This document shows positions 8,346-17,648 of a DNA stretch of 64,000 bases, in pieces. The DNA lies in assembly GCF_002154695.1 (NCBI RefSeq), contig NZ_MTAV01000034.1, positions 22,833 to 86,832 of the forward strand. Reading direction: 5' to 3'. The stretch's first letter is position 1; every line of letters begins with the position of its first letter. The position numbers and the translations under genes are program-made. Under the pieces are notes generated by a model. That model was not told the DNA's origin, did not search any database, and saw nothing but the letters and a program-made list of their open reading frames with translations. Origin of the DNA: Nostoc sp. T09 (GTDB taxonomy: Bacteria > Cyanobacteriota > Cyanobacteriia > Cyanobacteriales > Nostocaceae).

Positions 8346-9230
8346 CTATAGCTTTTGCAACAACTCTTGAGTTAACTGAAGAAATGCTTTAGAACCAGGT
8401 GATTGGGGACTCATTAAAACAGCCGGCATAAAGCTATCAACAGCCTTAGCCACATTGACATCAATTGGGATTTGGTTCTTACAAATTTTTTCTACACCAA
8501 AATCTTCAACAACCCGATGCATGACTTGTTTATAGTATCTGCCAGTGAGGAGATTTGCACTCGACATACTGAAGACAATACCCAGCATTTTTATATTGAT
8601 TTTTGCTTCATGTTCGTGGCTGTCTTTTAATTGCCCAATGCGTCTTTCCAACAATTGAATACCTACTACAGATAAAGGTTCTGGTTTAGCAGGTAAAATA
8701 TAGAAATCGCTGCAAGCTAAAGCACTACGAGTTAAGAGATTATAGCCAGGGGCACAATCCAAAATGATAAAATCATACTCTTCACGAACTGGCTTTAAGA
8801 TGTTATTAATCAACACCCTTTCAAAGCGATTCCAAATATTTTCAAAGTCCTGTTCACCCAAAGCAACAGATTGTTGATGCAGCATTTCTGAAACAACAAA
8901 CTCATCGTATAAATCGATATCTCCTGGCAATAAATCCAACCCTGGCAAATTACAAACCTGGGTGTGAACGATATCCTGAATCGTCAACTTCGCATTCGGT
9001 TCCGGAGTGATAACTTGATCTATCAGATATCGAAACGTCTTTCTGTTTTTACGACGCTTGGCAAATTCCAAAGGCGACATCAGGCTAAGTGTCGCACTAA
9101 TTTGACTATCTAAATCTAAAACCAGTACCCGCTTGCCATGATATTTAGCTAAACAAGTAGCTAAATTGACTGTAATGGTGGTTTTGCCGACACCACCTTT
9201 CATATTTGCAGTTGCAATTACATATCCCAT
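8346..9230 (-). CDS. ParA/MinD-family ATPase
   Basis: A 294-residue ParA-type ATPase. The deviant Walker A motif KGGVGKTT is at residues 11-18, Walker A' is VLVLDLDSQISAT, and Walker B is DFIILDCAPG. Such proteins form ATP-dependent gradients on DNA or membranes that position plasmids, chromosomes or protein cargo. No ParB or adaptor gene is adjacent on the same strand, so it may be an orphan cargo-positioning ATPase. The ParA fusion gene at 9835 is divergently transcribed and is much less similar. AAGGAC eight bases upstream supports the ATG. The C-terminal region has no extra domain. A carboxysome-positioning (McdA-like) role is possible but not supported by context. Confidence 0.88.
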   Translation of the reverse strand: MGYVIATANMKGGVGKTTITVNLATCLAKYHGKRVLVLDLDSQISATLSLMSPLEFAKRRKNRKTFRYLIDQVITPEPNAKLTIQDIVHTQVCNLPGLDLLPGDIDLYDEFVVSEMLHQQSVALGEQDFENIWNRFERVLINNILKPVREEYDFIILDCAPGYNLLTRSALACSDFYILPAKPEPLSVVGIQLLERRIGQLKDSHEHEAKINIKMLGIVFSMSSANLLTGRYYKQVMHRVVEDFGVEKICKNQIPIDVNVAKAVDSFMPAVLMSPQSPGSKAFLQLTQELLQKL

Positions 9231-9834
9231 TGGTTAAGTCCTTTGATGCTGCATCCCCATGTAGGTAGCGTACATCTCTCCTGATATATGGAAATTTTCG
9301 TTAAATTTAATATTTCTGGAATACACAAAGTGATTCCAGTGACATGACTGTGATTGAGGCAGTCAGAATTATATAGCAAGCCGACTTAAGTTGCAGAATC
9401 TTCGCAAATATTAAGTAAATACTTATAAGTTCACATTCGTCAGCCAAGAGACGAGTTAAAACTTTCTTCAGGACAAAAAACTTTTTTTACAGATGAGACT
9501 TAAGTAAGAATAGCCTAATTTCGTAATTACGAGCGTAAAGCCTTCCGCATAGCTACCCTGCGGGTTCTCCGAAGGAGTACGTTTAGCCCTGACAATGTTC
9601 CAGTAGGCTAGGGCAACAATCACAAAGCTTTGTTTCTGCTTGCAATTGCTGTAAGCCCTAACAATCTAAGGCTAACTGTTGATAAATATAACTTATAAAA
9701 TCCCAATAATAGTCTGTCATTATTTTTTACATTTAATCAACGATTTTTTTACTTAAAACTACTGAGTTGATGCCATAATCAAGCAGGTATGAGCATCTTT
9801 ACCATGATTGCAATTTTCTAGATGGAGTAAGAGA
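9231..9834. other. Gene-free divergent intergenic region
   Basis: This stretch separates two divergent ParA-type genes, so promoters for both should lie here. It holds an imperfect GC-rich repeat around 9540-9590 (ACCCTGCGGGTTCTCCGAAG), of the type scattered through Nostoc genomes. AT-rich sequence fills the rest. I see no gene or clear parS-like inverted repeat. Confidence 0.5.
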
Positions 9835-11313
9835 TTGCCTTTTAATCCTGAACTGTGCCGCAATGAAAGCGAAGTTGAAAGTAAACTCATCGTTCAATAT
9901 TTGTTACCACAGCTAGGGTATACTCCTGACACCTGGCATCAAGAAGTTATCCTTGGTAGCATCCGCTTGGATTTCTTAGCATTTGCAGCGCAAGTGGTTC
10001 CCTTTGTTTTAGATGCGAACTCGCCGCTGAGTGTTGTGATGGAGGCAAAGCATCCAAAGCACAATTTAAATAATCACGTTCTCCGACTTAGGCATTATTT
10101 AACCAGCTTAAATGTGCGCTATGGATTGCTAACTAATGGTAAGGAGATCAGAATTTATGAGAAATCGCAATATGATATTGAGCTAGTTTTTCAGTGTGCT
10201 GGCAAAGACATTGAGACAAATCTAGAGACAATTATCAACTTAATTGGTAGAGAAAGTCTGAAAGAAAGACATTTGATAAATAATTCAGCAAATCAAATAT
10301 CTGACAATAGTTTTCCGAGCGCTCAATCTAATGTCGGTTACAGCCAAGTTAATTTAAAACCAGAACTACCGATAATTAAACCACAAGTTATTCAAGTAGA
10401 TTCTCAAGTCATTTCTGAAATTAAGAGGCAAGATACAATGAAAACAATTGCAATTTATCATCATAAGGGCGGTGTTGGTAAAACTACAGTTGCCATTAAC
10501 TTAGCAGCAGCATTTAGTAAGAAAGGGAAAAGAGTACTTTTAATTGATATAGATGCTCAGGCAAATACAACCTTTGCCACAGGCTTAATAAAGTTTCAAT
10601 TTGAAGAAGATGATGATTTAAAAGATTGTAATGTTTCTCATTTGTTAGAAAAGACAGACTTTAACTTCATTCCAGATATTGTTCGTAAATCTAAATTTTT
10701 TAATGATCCAGAAGTTGATATTATACCTTCACACATTACTTTAATTGCAAAACAAAATAATCTAGTCCAATATGGAGCTAGTCGAAATAGGCTAGCTAAA
10801 AAATTAGAGAAAGTAAAGAATGAATATGATATTGTAATCATTGATACTCCTCCATCATTAGACTTATATGCACAAGCTGCCTTAACTGCTGCTGATTACT
10901 TAATAATTCCTTCAGACTTAAAGCCATTTTCAAATCAAGGTTTGCCCAGTGTTCAAAGCTTTATTAAACAAGAAATTAATGAAAATAAAGAAGGTTTAGG
11001 AAAACCACCTCTTATTATTATGGGTGTTCTTCCATCTAAAATTTCTACTAATGCTCAGTATCTGAAATATACTTTTGCAAAACATAAAAGTGTAATTACT
11101 GATCGTTACAATATGCCAATTATGGATAGTATTATTTCAGAAAGAACAGCTTTATCAGCTTGTGTTAACAGAACTATATCTGTAGGCAATATGGAGATTC
11201 CTGATCCTAAATCTATTCTTGACTTTGCTATTAATGAACCTTCGGCTAATCAAGCTGCTGCTGAGTTTGAGTTTCTGGCTATAGAAGTTTTAAGAAAAAT
11301 GGAGATGAAATAA
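9835..11313 (+). CDS. Fusion of a type I restriction HsdR-N-like nuclease domain to a ParA ATPase
   Basis: The first 120 residues resemble the N-terminal nuclease domain of type I restriction R subunits: an ESEVESK helix, an Asp in GSIRLDFLAF and the E-x-K of VVMEAKHPKH form a PD-(D/E)xK pattern. A 70-residue hydrophilic linker follows. From about residue 202 comes a complete ParA ATPase with KGGVGKTT, LLIDIDAQANTT and YDIVIIDTPPSLD. I prefer TTG 9835, which has GGAG seven bases upstream; TTG 9808 is preceded directly by a stop and would add nine residues. An internal ATG at 10438 could give free ParA. TAATG couples it to the ParB-like gene at 11313. The sequence is AT-richer than its neighbours, which suggests transfer. 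It could be a partition cassette remnant or a defence module. Confidence 0.8.
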   Translation: MPFNPELCRNESEVESKLIVQYLLPQLGYTPDTWHQEVILGSIRLDFLAFAAQVVPFVLDANSPLSVVMEAKHPKHNLNNHVLRLRHYLTSLNVRYGLLTNGKEIRIYEKSQYDIELVFQCAGKDIETNLETIINLIGRESLKERHLINNSANQISDNSFPSAQSNVGYSQVNLKPELPIIKPQVIQVDSQVISEIKRQDTMKTIAIYHHKGGVGKTTVAINLAAAFSKKGKRVLLIDIDAQANTTFATGLIKFQFEEDDDLKDCNVSHLLEKTDFNFIPDIVRKSKFFNDPEVDIIPSHITLIAKQNNLVQYGASRNRLAKKLEKVKNEYDIVIIDTPPSLDLYAQAALTAADYLIIPSDLKPFSNQGLPSVQSFIKQEINENKEGLGKPPLIIMGVLPSKISTNAQYLKYTFAKHKSVITDRYNMPIMDSIISERTALSACVNRTISVGNMEIPDPKSILDFAINEPSANQAAAEFEFLAIEVLRKMEMK

Positions 11314-12038
11314 TGACTGAGTTTTTTATGTTAGATGTTTCAAGCATTACGTCTAGTGTTTCTCGTTCAAATTTCCAAGAAGCTGACTTAGAAAATCTTG
11401 CAGACATGATATTAGAGTCTGGAGGAATTCTCAAACCTCTAGTTTTAAAAAAAATAGGATTTGAAAAATATGAAGTAATTGATGGACATTTTGAATACTA
11501 TGCATCTGTAAGAGCTAAAGAAAAAAACCCTAATGAAGGTGAAATGGTCAATGCCTTAATTATCTCGCCTGAAAAGGAAGAAAAAGTATTAAAGCAAGCC
11601 TCAGCTCTTAGAGGGATCGAATCTAATGATAAAACAGTAAAAAGTTTAACTGAACCAACTCAGTCAACTCAGCCAGAATCATTGCGTCTAGCAAATCTGG
11701 AATTACGCCTTGAAAAACAACTCAATGAATTAAAATCAGGAATGGCACAAGAAAGGCAAAGAATAGATGATAAGTTTAAGAAAATTGAAAATCTAATTCC
11801 CCAACAAACTGATCCGCTAAACTTACTTAACACTTTAGACAAAGATCAGTTATATGTGAAGTTACAACGCTCTCGAATTACTGGAGCAGAAACCCTGGCT
11901 AAAGCTATAGTCGATGCTCGTCTTAGTAAAAAGAATAAGCAAGGTTTTGATGATTATCGTGATGTTGTTCAATCAGTTAAAGGATTGGGTGAAAAGAAAA
12001 TTTTGATCATTATTGATGAATGGTCAAGAAATAAATAA
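11313..12038 (+). CDS. ParB-like protein with coiled coil and HhH-like C-terminus
   Basis: A 241-residue protein. Residues 15-95 resemble the ParB/Srx-type N-terminal domain (GGILKPLVLKKIG, then YEVIDGHFEYYASVRAKE, in place of the G-E-R-R motif). Residues 125-165 are predicted coiled coil (LEKQLNELKSGMAQERQRID). The C-terminal 65 residues end in VKGLGEKKILIIIDEW, which looks like a helix-hairpin-helix DNA-binding motif. The central KorB-type HTH of classical ParB is absent. The ATG overlaps the stop of the nuclease-ParA gene by one base and GGAG lies eight bases upstream, so the pair is co-translated. By family analogy it should recruit or stimulate the ParA, but its DNA site is unknown. Confidence 0.75.
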   Translation: MTEFFMLDVSSITSSVSRSNFQEADLENLADMILESGGILKPLVLKKIGFEKYEVIDGHFEYYASVRAKEKNPNEGEMVNALIISPEKEEKVLKQASALRGIESNDKTVKSLTEPTQSTQPESLRLANLELRLEKQLNELKSGMAQERQRIDDKFKKIENLIPQQTDPLNLLNTLDKDQLYVKLQRSRITGAETLAKAIVDARLSKKNKQGFDDYRDVVQSVKGLGEKKILIIIDEWSRNK

Positions 12039-12134
12039 TTAATCAAATAGTTGATACACACAATAATTCTTGAAGCACACACATACTACTATCTTAGGTA
12101 CATATAGGATTCATACTTGATTTTTGAAATATAC

Positions 12135-12189
12135 GTAGGGTGGTCACTGCCCACCAGATGAAGGTTTTGGTGGGCGATGCCCACCCTAC
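12135..12189. repeat. Hairpin repeat, GTAGGGTGG...CCACCCTAC type
   Basis: GTAGGGTGGTCACTGCCCACC and its near-inverse GGTGGGCGATGCCCACCCTAC flank a short AT spacer. The palindrome extends into ATATACGTA on both sides. It lies after the ParB-like gene and before a convergent glycosyltransferase gene. Related copies occur at 45119, 55403, 56087, 57104 and 59518. Confidence 0.8.
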
Positions 12190-12279
12190 ATATACGTATA
12201 TTTTTTCAATAATCAAATCGGATTTCTCTATCAGAATAAACTTTAGAGAGCAGATTTACGGCTCTACTTGTGAAACACT

Positions 12280-13227
12280 CTAACCTCGCACTTTTCGCAG
12301 TGCTTTAAATCCTTTACTACGCAACCTACTTGGTAATAACGACAACCCTAACCCAGTCCAGGCTTTAGTATTGGAAAAAGACTTACCAGCTAAAACTAGT
12401 TCTCTACCAGTTTGCATTTCACCTTTTTCAATTAAACGCAAACCTAATATTAACTGAGCTTCAGTAAGCCGAGTTTTTCTGATTGTCTCTAATTTTTCAG
12501 ACTCAAACTTATAACTTTCTAAATACCGAATCTTATCAAATAAATAAGGAATAGCTCGATTAATGCCTTGCTGTTCTGCATGACAGCGATATTCCATCAA
12601 TAATTCTGGCAGATAATAACCTTTTTTTCCAGCCAAAGCTAACCGTACAAATAAATCATTATCTTCACAATTTTGCATATTGGGAAGCATAAATCCTAAT
12701 TCTTGCAATGTCTGACGCCGAAATAATGTTGCGCCAACTTGGAAGCTTTGGTAAATAAAAACAACCTCTAGTAAATTCTCGACAACACCAGCAGATAATT
12801 TTTTCCTACCCCAACGACGAGAATTTTCCTGCGTTACCTTATCATCTCGGACATTATCAATATCAATGATCCAATGATCAGTGCCCACAAAATCTATGCT
12901 AGAGTCTTGCTCAAGAATGGCAACAGTACGTGCTAGAAAATCAGGCGTAAGTCGATCATCGTCATCAAATTTTATAAAATATTTGCCACTAGCTGCATTA
13001 AAGCCAGAGCGCATATTATTACTTTTACCAATATTTTGCTGATGACGTATATACTGAATGCGGTTATCTGTGTACTGTGACATCAATTCAGGCGTACCAT
13101 CGCTAGAACCGTCATCACAAATAATTAATTCAAAGTCCTGGTAACTCTGCTTGATTACGCTCTCAATAGCGTAAGGTAATAGATTAACTCTATTAAAGGT
13201 AGGAATACAAACACTAACTTTAGCCAC
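12280..13227 (-). CDS. Family 2 glycosyltransferase
   Basis: A 315-residue inverting glycosyltransferase with a GT-A fold. The start VSVCIPTFNRVNLLPYAIES, the first aspartate pair IICDDGSSDGT and the metal-binding KFDDDDRLTPDF are those of GT2 enzymes, as is the later acid-containing segment CEDNDLFVRLA. It has no signal peptide or membrane span, so it works in the cytoplasm or at the inner face of the membrane, transferring a sugar from a nucleotide donor. The acceptor cannot be told. A second glycosyltransferase (13779-14993) is encoded divergently 551 bases away, so both may serve the same polysaccharide or glycan, though they do not form an operon. Confidence 0.9.
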   Translation of the reverse strand: MAKVSVCIPTFNRVNLLPYAIESVIKQSYQDFELIICDDGSSDGTPELMSQYTDNRIQYIRHQQNIGKSNNMRSGFNAASGKYFIKFDDDDRLTPDFLARTVAILEQDSSIDFVGTDHWIIDIDNVRDDKVTQENSRRWGRKKLSAGVVENLLEVVFIYQSFQVGATLFRRQTLQELGFMLPNMQNCEDNDLFVRLALAGKKGYYLPELLMEYRCHAEQQGINRAIPYLFDKIRYLESYKFESEKLETIRKTRLTEAQLILGLRLIEKGEMQTGRELVLAGKSFSNTKAWTGLGLSLLPSRLRSKGFKALRKVRG

Positions 13228-13778
13228 AATGATAATAAGTATTGTTTAATTAGAAGTAATTACACGAATCAATAAGTTTAGTCTATTTAATATGATTTGT
13301 ATCTTAACACGCGAATGTAATATTTTACCCTAAGAATATCTCTCAAGTGGAAAAACACTTAGTAAAGTCCATAAAATAACTTGTAACCCAGGATTGCTAA
13401 CATACCTTGGTAAGTATATTTAATTAACAAGACTCATTAGATTTATATATTGCCATAAAATTTTCCGTATATACAACACTTTCAATGGTGATATACAGTA
13501 AATTCATCATATTGCTAGGCAATCGGGAATTAGCTTTTTATGATCTTTAATTTACTAAAGTTTCACAAAAAATATAGCAATCCTATTTCATTTGTGGAAA
13601 AACAAAGTACATTTATTCCCTGTTCCCTGTTCCCTGTTCCCTGCCTCAAGGAGTAATTTCACAACTCCTACACGGATTGCTATATCTAAGGGATATTCAT
13701 GATGACAATCAGCAATGATTGAGGTCATTGTATATATATATGATTATGTTTCTTAGTGTTATTACAGACATTAGTTAG
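13228..13778. other. Divergent intergenic region between two glycosyltransferase genes
   Basis: AT-rich sequence that should hold promoters for both flanking genes. It contains a heptanucleotide run, three units of TGTTCCC plus partial units (about 13614-13645), of the short tandem repeat type typical of heterocystous cyanobacteria. I see no gene. Confidence 0.5.
13614..13645. repeat. TGTTCCC heptanucleotide tandem repeat
   Basis: ATTCCC is followed by three perfect TGTTCCC units and then TGCC. Short tandemly repeated repetitive sequences with 7-bp units are a known feature of Nostoc/Anabaena genomes. Confidence 0.8.
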
Positions 13779-14993
13779 ATGAATATCCTAATGCTATCTT
13801 CTACGTTTCCCTATCCACCAACGCGGGGGGGAACCCAAGTCAGGACATTTAATTTACTCAAGTATCTGAGTCAAGGCCATAGTATTACTCTTGTAACTCA
13901 ACGCGATCGCTCTGTCACAGATGCAGAAATAGCAGGATTAGAAGATTGTGTGGATCGTCTAGTGGTTTTTGAACGTCCCCCAGAACCGGGAACATCCGCA
14001 GGGATACTAAAGAAAGTCCAGCGCTTTAGCTCATTTTTGCAACAGGGGACACCGCCGAGTGTACTCAACCGCTACTCAATTGAAATGCAAGAGTGGATTG
14101 ATAACGTTGTACAAGCAGGAAAATATGATGTTATTACTTGCGAACATAGCGTCAATGAGATTTATGTGCGATCGCATTTTCAAAAAGAGCTAAGAACTGT
14201 AGTCAATATTCATAGTTCTCTCTACGGTAGCTGTCATAACCAACTCGCAACTGGGATTTCCGAAAATACATTGAGGGATAAAATTAATCTGCCACTTTTA
14301 CGTCGTTACGAACAAAGCTACTGCTCTAAGTTTTCCGCCCTTGTGGTGACTACAGAAGAAGACAAAATTCAATTGCAAGAATTAAACCCTAATAGTGAAA
14401 TTACAGTTATTCCTAATGGGGTTGATTTAGTTTCCTTTCCTTATAGAATCGCCGATCCAGGAGGACATCGCTTAATTTTTATCGGTGCAATGGATAATTT
14501 AGCAAATATTGATGCGGTGTGCTTCTTCAGCCAAGAAGTATTACCAGAAATCCAGAAACATTACCCCGATACAACTTTTGAGATTGTTGGTGCTCATCCT
14601 ACACCAGAGGTTTTAGCACTGAAAAAACAACCAGGAATTACCGTGACTGGGCGTGTACCCTCAATGGTGGAATATTTACATAAATCAACCGTCTGCATCG
14701 TGCCAATGCGGACGGGTTTTGGGATTAAAAATAAAACTTTAGAAGCAATGGCAGCTGGGGTGCCAATAGTAGCAAGCGATCGCGGTTTAGAAGGACTAGC
14801 GGTAGATGGTGCTGGTACACCTCTACGAGCGCTAAGAGCAAATGTACCAGCCGAGTATATCACAGCTATTATTCAACTATTCGATCATCCGCAACTACGA
14901 TATGAATTGTCTTGCTCTGGCAGACAACTGGTAGAAACAGAATTTACCTGGGAAATTGCTGGTCAACACTATGAACAAGTATGTTGTGGGTAG
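13779..14993 (+). CDS. Group 1 (GT4-type) glycosyltransferase
   Basis: A 404-residue GT-B fold glycosyltransferase. It begins MNILMLSSTFPYPPTRGGTQ, with the glycine-rich acceptor-side loop PPTRGGTQVRTFNLLKYL. The C-terminal half has the donor-site pattern VIPNGVDLVSF, LIFIGAMDN and the E-x7-E-like segment FGIKNKTLEAMAAGVPIV, where Glu binds the nucleotide sugar. It resembles sugar transferases of exopolysaccharide loci, but it stands alone here with only the divergent GT2 gene nearby. There is no transmembrane segment. The substrate cannot be deduced from sequence. Downstream it converges on a small secreted protein gene. Confidence 0.9.
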   Translation: MNILMLSSTFPYPPTRGGTQVRTFNLLKYLSQGHSITLVTQRDRSVTDAEIAGLEDCVDRLVVFERPPEPGTSAGILKKVQRFSSFLQQGTPPSVLNRYSIEMQEWIDNVVQAGKYDVITCEHSVNEIYVRSHFQKELRTVVNIHSSLYGSCHNQLATGISENTLRDKINLPLLRRYEQSYCSKFSALVVTTEEDKIQLQELNPNSEITVIPNGVDLVSFPYRIADPGGHRLIFIGAMDNLANIDAVCFFSQEVLPEIQKHYPDTTFEIVGAHPTPEVLALKKQPGITVTGRVPSMVEYLHKSTVCIVPMRTGFGIKNKTLEAMAAGVPIVASDRGLEGLAVDGAGTPLRALRANVPAEYITAIIQLFDHPQLRYELSCSGRQLVETEFTWEIAGQHYEQVCCG

Positions 14994-15078
14994 CGCTCAT
15001 AAGGACAAGATGAAGTGTGAAGTATAAACTTTAAACCTTCATTATTCATCATTTTTCACTTGCTCATTCATAATCTAA

Positions 15079-15411
15079 TTACTGTTGCATCGAAGGTACA
15101 GCAAAAATTCGGCTGGATATTGGAACACGTAAATTAGAAGTTTTAGCTGTTGTAGTTAGAGCAGCAGTGGTAGAGGAAGTATTAGAATTTTCAGACAAGA
15201 TATCTGCTTTGTTATTTGTAGAACTCTTCAAATCACTTGGTTGAGATGGCACGGTTTTATCTATGCCAGTAGCTAGCTCTGAAGATATAGGGCTAATATT
15301 CTGACCATTGCTGTTATTTGATTCTGGCTGGCTTTGTGCTTGACATGGAGTTAAAATGAAAGCAGAAGTTGATGCTAAAAGTAGGGCTATCAGGTGGCAA
15401 GATTGATGCAT
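15079..15411 (-). CDS. Small secreted protein, low complexity
   Basis: A 110-residue protein with a clear signal peptide (MHQSCHLIALLLASTSAFIL, cleavage near PCQAQS). The mature part is Ser/Thr/Asn-rich and has no recognisable domain. It probably goes to the periplasm or outside the cell. It does not resemble a family I know. A long gene-free stretch lies upstream of it. Confidence 0.5.
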   Translation of the reverse strand: MHQSCHLIALLLASTSAFILTPCQAQSQPESNNSNGQNISPISSELATGIDKTVPSQPSDLKSSTNNKADILSENSNTSSTTAALTTTAKTSNLRVPISSRIFAVPSMQQ

Positions 15412-16470
15412 TTGTTTAAATGACGCGATAAAAAATTAAGGATTGAAAAGTAGAATCACACTTCCTAAAAGAGCCAACTTATCTGGGCAGCAATTGTAAA
15501 TTGATAAAAATACATACGAAAATGCCAGGAAAATTGTTATTCCTGATTTTCATGTTTTTTATTGATTTGGTTTAAAAATTGCTGCGCTCAAAAATCAAAC
15601 ATGAGATTAAATCTCTCAAATTCATTAACAACTAGGCTATAAAGCAGTAATTGCTGAGTTGTTAATTGAAGAGCAACTTTGTAAATGACAACACCCGTTG
15701 GTCACATATAGTGTTTTGTCAGTTAGGCTGGTGTAACTGTAGATAATATACTTGTATAGTCACTTTATATAAAAGAGAAATTTTACTGATTTTTATCTTT
15801 GTAAGTATTTAGTTAGAATGACCAACAAATTTATATATTTAATGAAGTAAAGAAGAAAATATATAAGTTTTTGAATAAGAAATTCTCCAACAAGCGTTGG
15901 AAAATATTATTCGCTACGATAGAAACTAAGTTTGCTAGCACTGACTATAGTAAAAAAAGCCAAAAAAATGTATGTAAAATTTTCATCTACAATCTTCAAA
16001 CAATTGTAAAAAGTTCAGTATTTTCGCCGCTTTAGCCTCACTAGAAATTATGGATTTACCACTAATCTAAATTAGATATTTAAAACTCTGTAAGCAAATG
16101 TTTATAAAGAAGTGTAAAGAGTTGGAATGCTGTGAGCGCATCATTGGCAGCATGGTTTATTTAATGTTGAAACACCTCAGAACACCTCAATTTGGAGGTT
16201 CATAATCGTTTACAAACAACCTCTAAGATGTTGCCATAGTAAAGGTAAAGGTAATCCTAACTTTAAACTTATTGCTCTTGGTGGTGCTTAAGTAAATACT
16301 TGAGCTTTTTCTTCATATACAGCAAATTTCAAGTTAGTGAAGTAGAGATCCTAAGCCTCAAACCCTAGCATAAAGACTGTTTTACTTCTGAATTCTGAAT
16401 TCTAACTCTTGAATTCTGCTGTATTTTAGAGTGGGTGGTCAATAGCGATCGCATTTATCAAATCTGGAGA
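15412..16470. other. About 1-kb gene-free region
   Basis: AT-rich sequence with no credible open frame. It holds one copy of the 108-nt inverted-repeat element (16317-16424) near the DeoR gene. The promoter for the small secreted protein should lie at its left end. Nothing else is recognised. Confidence 0.5.
16317..16424. mobile_element. 108-nt MITE-like element, copy 1
   Basis: Terminal inverted repeats ATACAGCAAATTTCA and TGAATTCTGCTGTAT bound a 108-nt unit containing CATAAAGACTGTTTTACTTC. It is nearly identical to 62108-62215 and shares ends with the shorter copy at 57292-57380. It encodes no protein. Confidence 0.82.
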
Positions 16471-17235
16471 TTATTCGTACTCGTCACGGATAATGGTCAA
16501 ACCTAAAGCTTTGTAAGCAGACAGCATTTGGTTAGATACTGTCGGTGCAGTTACAAGGTAAGTCAGTGCATGAATCGATTCGACTACATAGGGAGCAGCT
16601 GTGTCTAATTTTTCTGTTGTCACTAATCCTACTACCTCAGCCGATCCAGCAATCATCGCTCGTTTAACATGAGCTTCGTCCAAGTTCGGTACACTAATCC
16701 CCACCTCCGGATGCAAACTACACACCCCTAACATGCACAAATCTGCACGAATCATCCGTAATGACTCAATTGTGACAGTACCGACATTCACTAAAGCTTT
16801 TTTATAGAGTTTGCCACCTAACATCACAACTTCTATATGAGGATGTTCGGCTAATGCGATCGCAATTGGCGGACTATTAGTCACGACTGTAGCTTGCAAA
16901 TCTAGAGGCAAATGACGGGTTACTTGTAGAGTTGTCGTTCCTCCATCTAATATTACTACCTGTCCTGGACAGACTAATTTTGCGGCTGTGCGCGCGATCG
17001 CGTCCTTTTCTTTTGGTGCTTGCTTTTGGCGATCGGCATAACTCGCGGTAGCTGGCGAAGTCAGCAGTGCGCCACCATGCACGCGTTGCAATAGTCCTGC
17101 TTCTGCTAGTTCTCGCAAGTCCCGACGAATCGTATCCTCGGAAACCTTAAGCACAGCGCTGAGTTCCGTTGACAGTACCTTTTTATCACGACGCAGAATT
17201 TCCAAAATGAATTGTCGGCGTTCCGCAGTTAACAT
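16471..17235 (-). CDS. DeoR-family transcriptional regulator
   Basis: A 254-residue regulator of the DeoR/GlpR family. The N-terminal winged helix has the family signature VSEDTIRRDLRELAEAGLLQ followed by RVHGGALL. The C-terminal sugar-phosphate sensor domain has VILDGGTTTLQVTRHLP and LCMLGVCSLHPEVGISVPN, which is the ISOCOT-type effector fold. DeoR proteins usually repress neighbouring sugar-catabolism genes and are released by a phosphorylated sugar. It is divergent from the transketolase-like gene at 17649, whose substrates are sugar phosphates, so that gene is its probable target. Repeated AAACTGCAC-type sites lie in the shared 413-bp region. Confidence 0.92.
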   Translation of the reverse strand: MLTAERRQFILEILRRDKKVLSTELSAVLKVSEDTIRRDLRELAEAGLLQRVHGGALLTSPATASYADRQKQAPKEKDAIARTAAKLVCPGQVVILDGGTTTLQVTRHLPLDLQATVVTNSPPIAIALAEHPHIEVVMLGGKLYKKALVNVGTVTIESLRMIRADLCMLGVCSLHPEVGISVPNLDEAHVKRAMIAGSAEVVGLVTTEKLDTAAPYVVESIHALTYLVTAPTVSNQMLSAYKALGLTIIRDEYE

Positions 17236-17648
17236 AATTATTTTTCCTGAAATTGCGTTTTTGGGCTTGAAACTGCACGTTTGTGAGTTTATACTTATTA
17301 CATCAGATTCAATTTAGTAGATTACAAGAAATAGACCTAATCCCCAATCTTTTACTTACAAGGAAAAGGGATCAATTAGCCTATCTATTTTCTGGTCAAT
17401 TCACTTAAAAATAGCGGTAATGTGCAGTTTTTTGTACGTTTATCCGTAACTTCAATTGAATTCAAGCACATTCAGGCACAGTTAAATGTATTAATTTTGG
17501 CACTTGCGCGCGTGTCAGCTTAAGCCACATGGTTCAATAATGGTTCCTAGTGGGCTGCTTTTGCTTGGGAAACAATTGGATATTTATTTTTCGTGATTTG
17601 CTCATGCGGTTGGTCTGTCCAAATTAGTCCCTATTTCAGAAATAAGCC
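17236..17648. promoter_or_regulatory. Divergent promoter region with candidate DeoR operators
   Basis: A direct repeat TGAAATTGCGTTT (17248) / TGAAACTGCACGTTT (17268) has exactly 20-bp spacing, two helical turns. The core AAACTGCAC at 17270-17278 recurs inverted as GTGCAGTTT at 17422-17430, followed by TTGTACGTTT. The two clusters are about 150 bp apart, which would allow looping by a DeoR tetramer or octamer. No promoter boxes were assigned. Confidence 0.45.

Noticed and set aside
8346..12038. A joint partition system of the lone ParA and the nuclease-ParA/ParB genes
   Set aside because: The two ParA genes are divergent and little alike, and no parS-like repeat is seen between them, so the lone ParA was treated separately.
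16317..16424. The 108-nt element as a small RNA or riboswitch
   Set aside because: Terminal inverted repeats and scattered copies fit a mobile element better, and no promoter or terminator flanks it.
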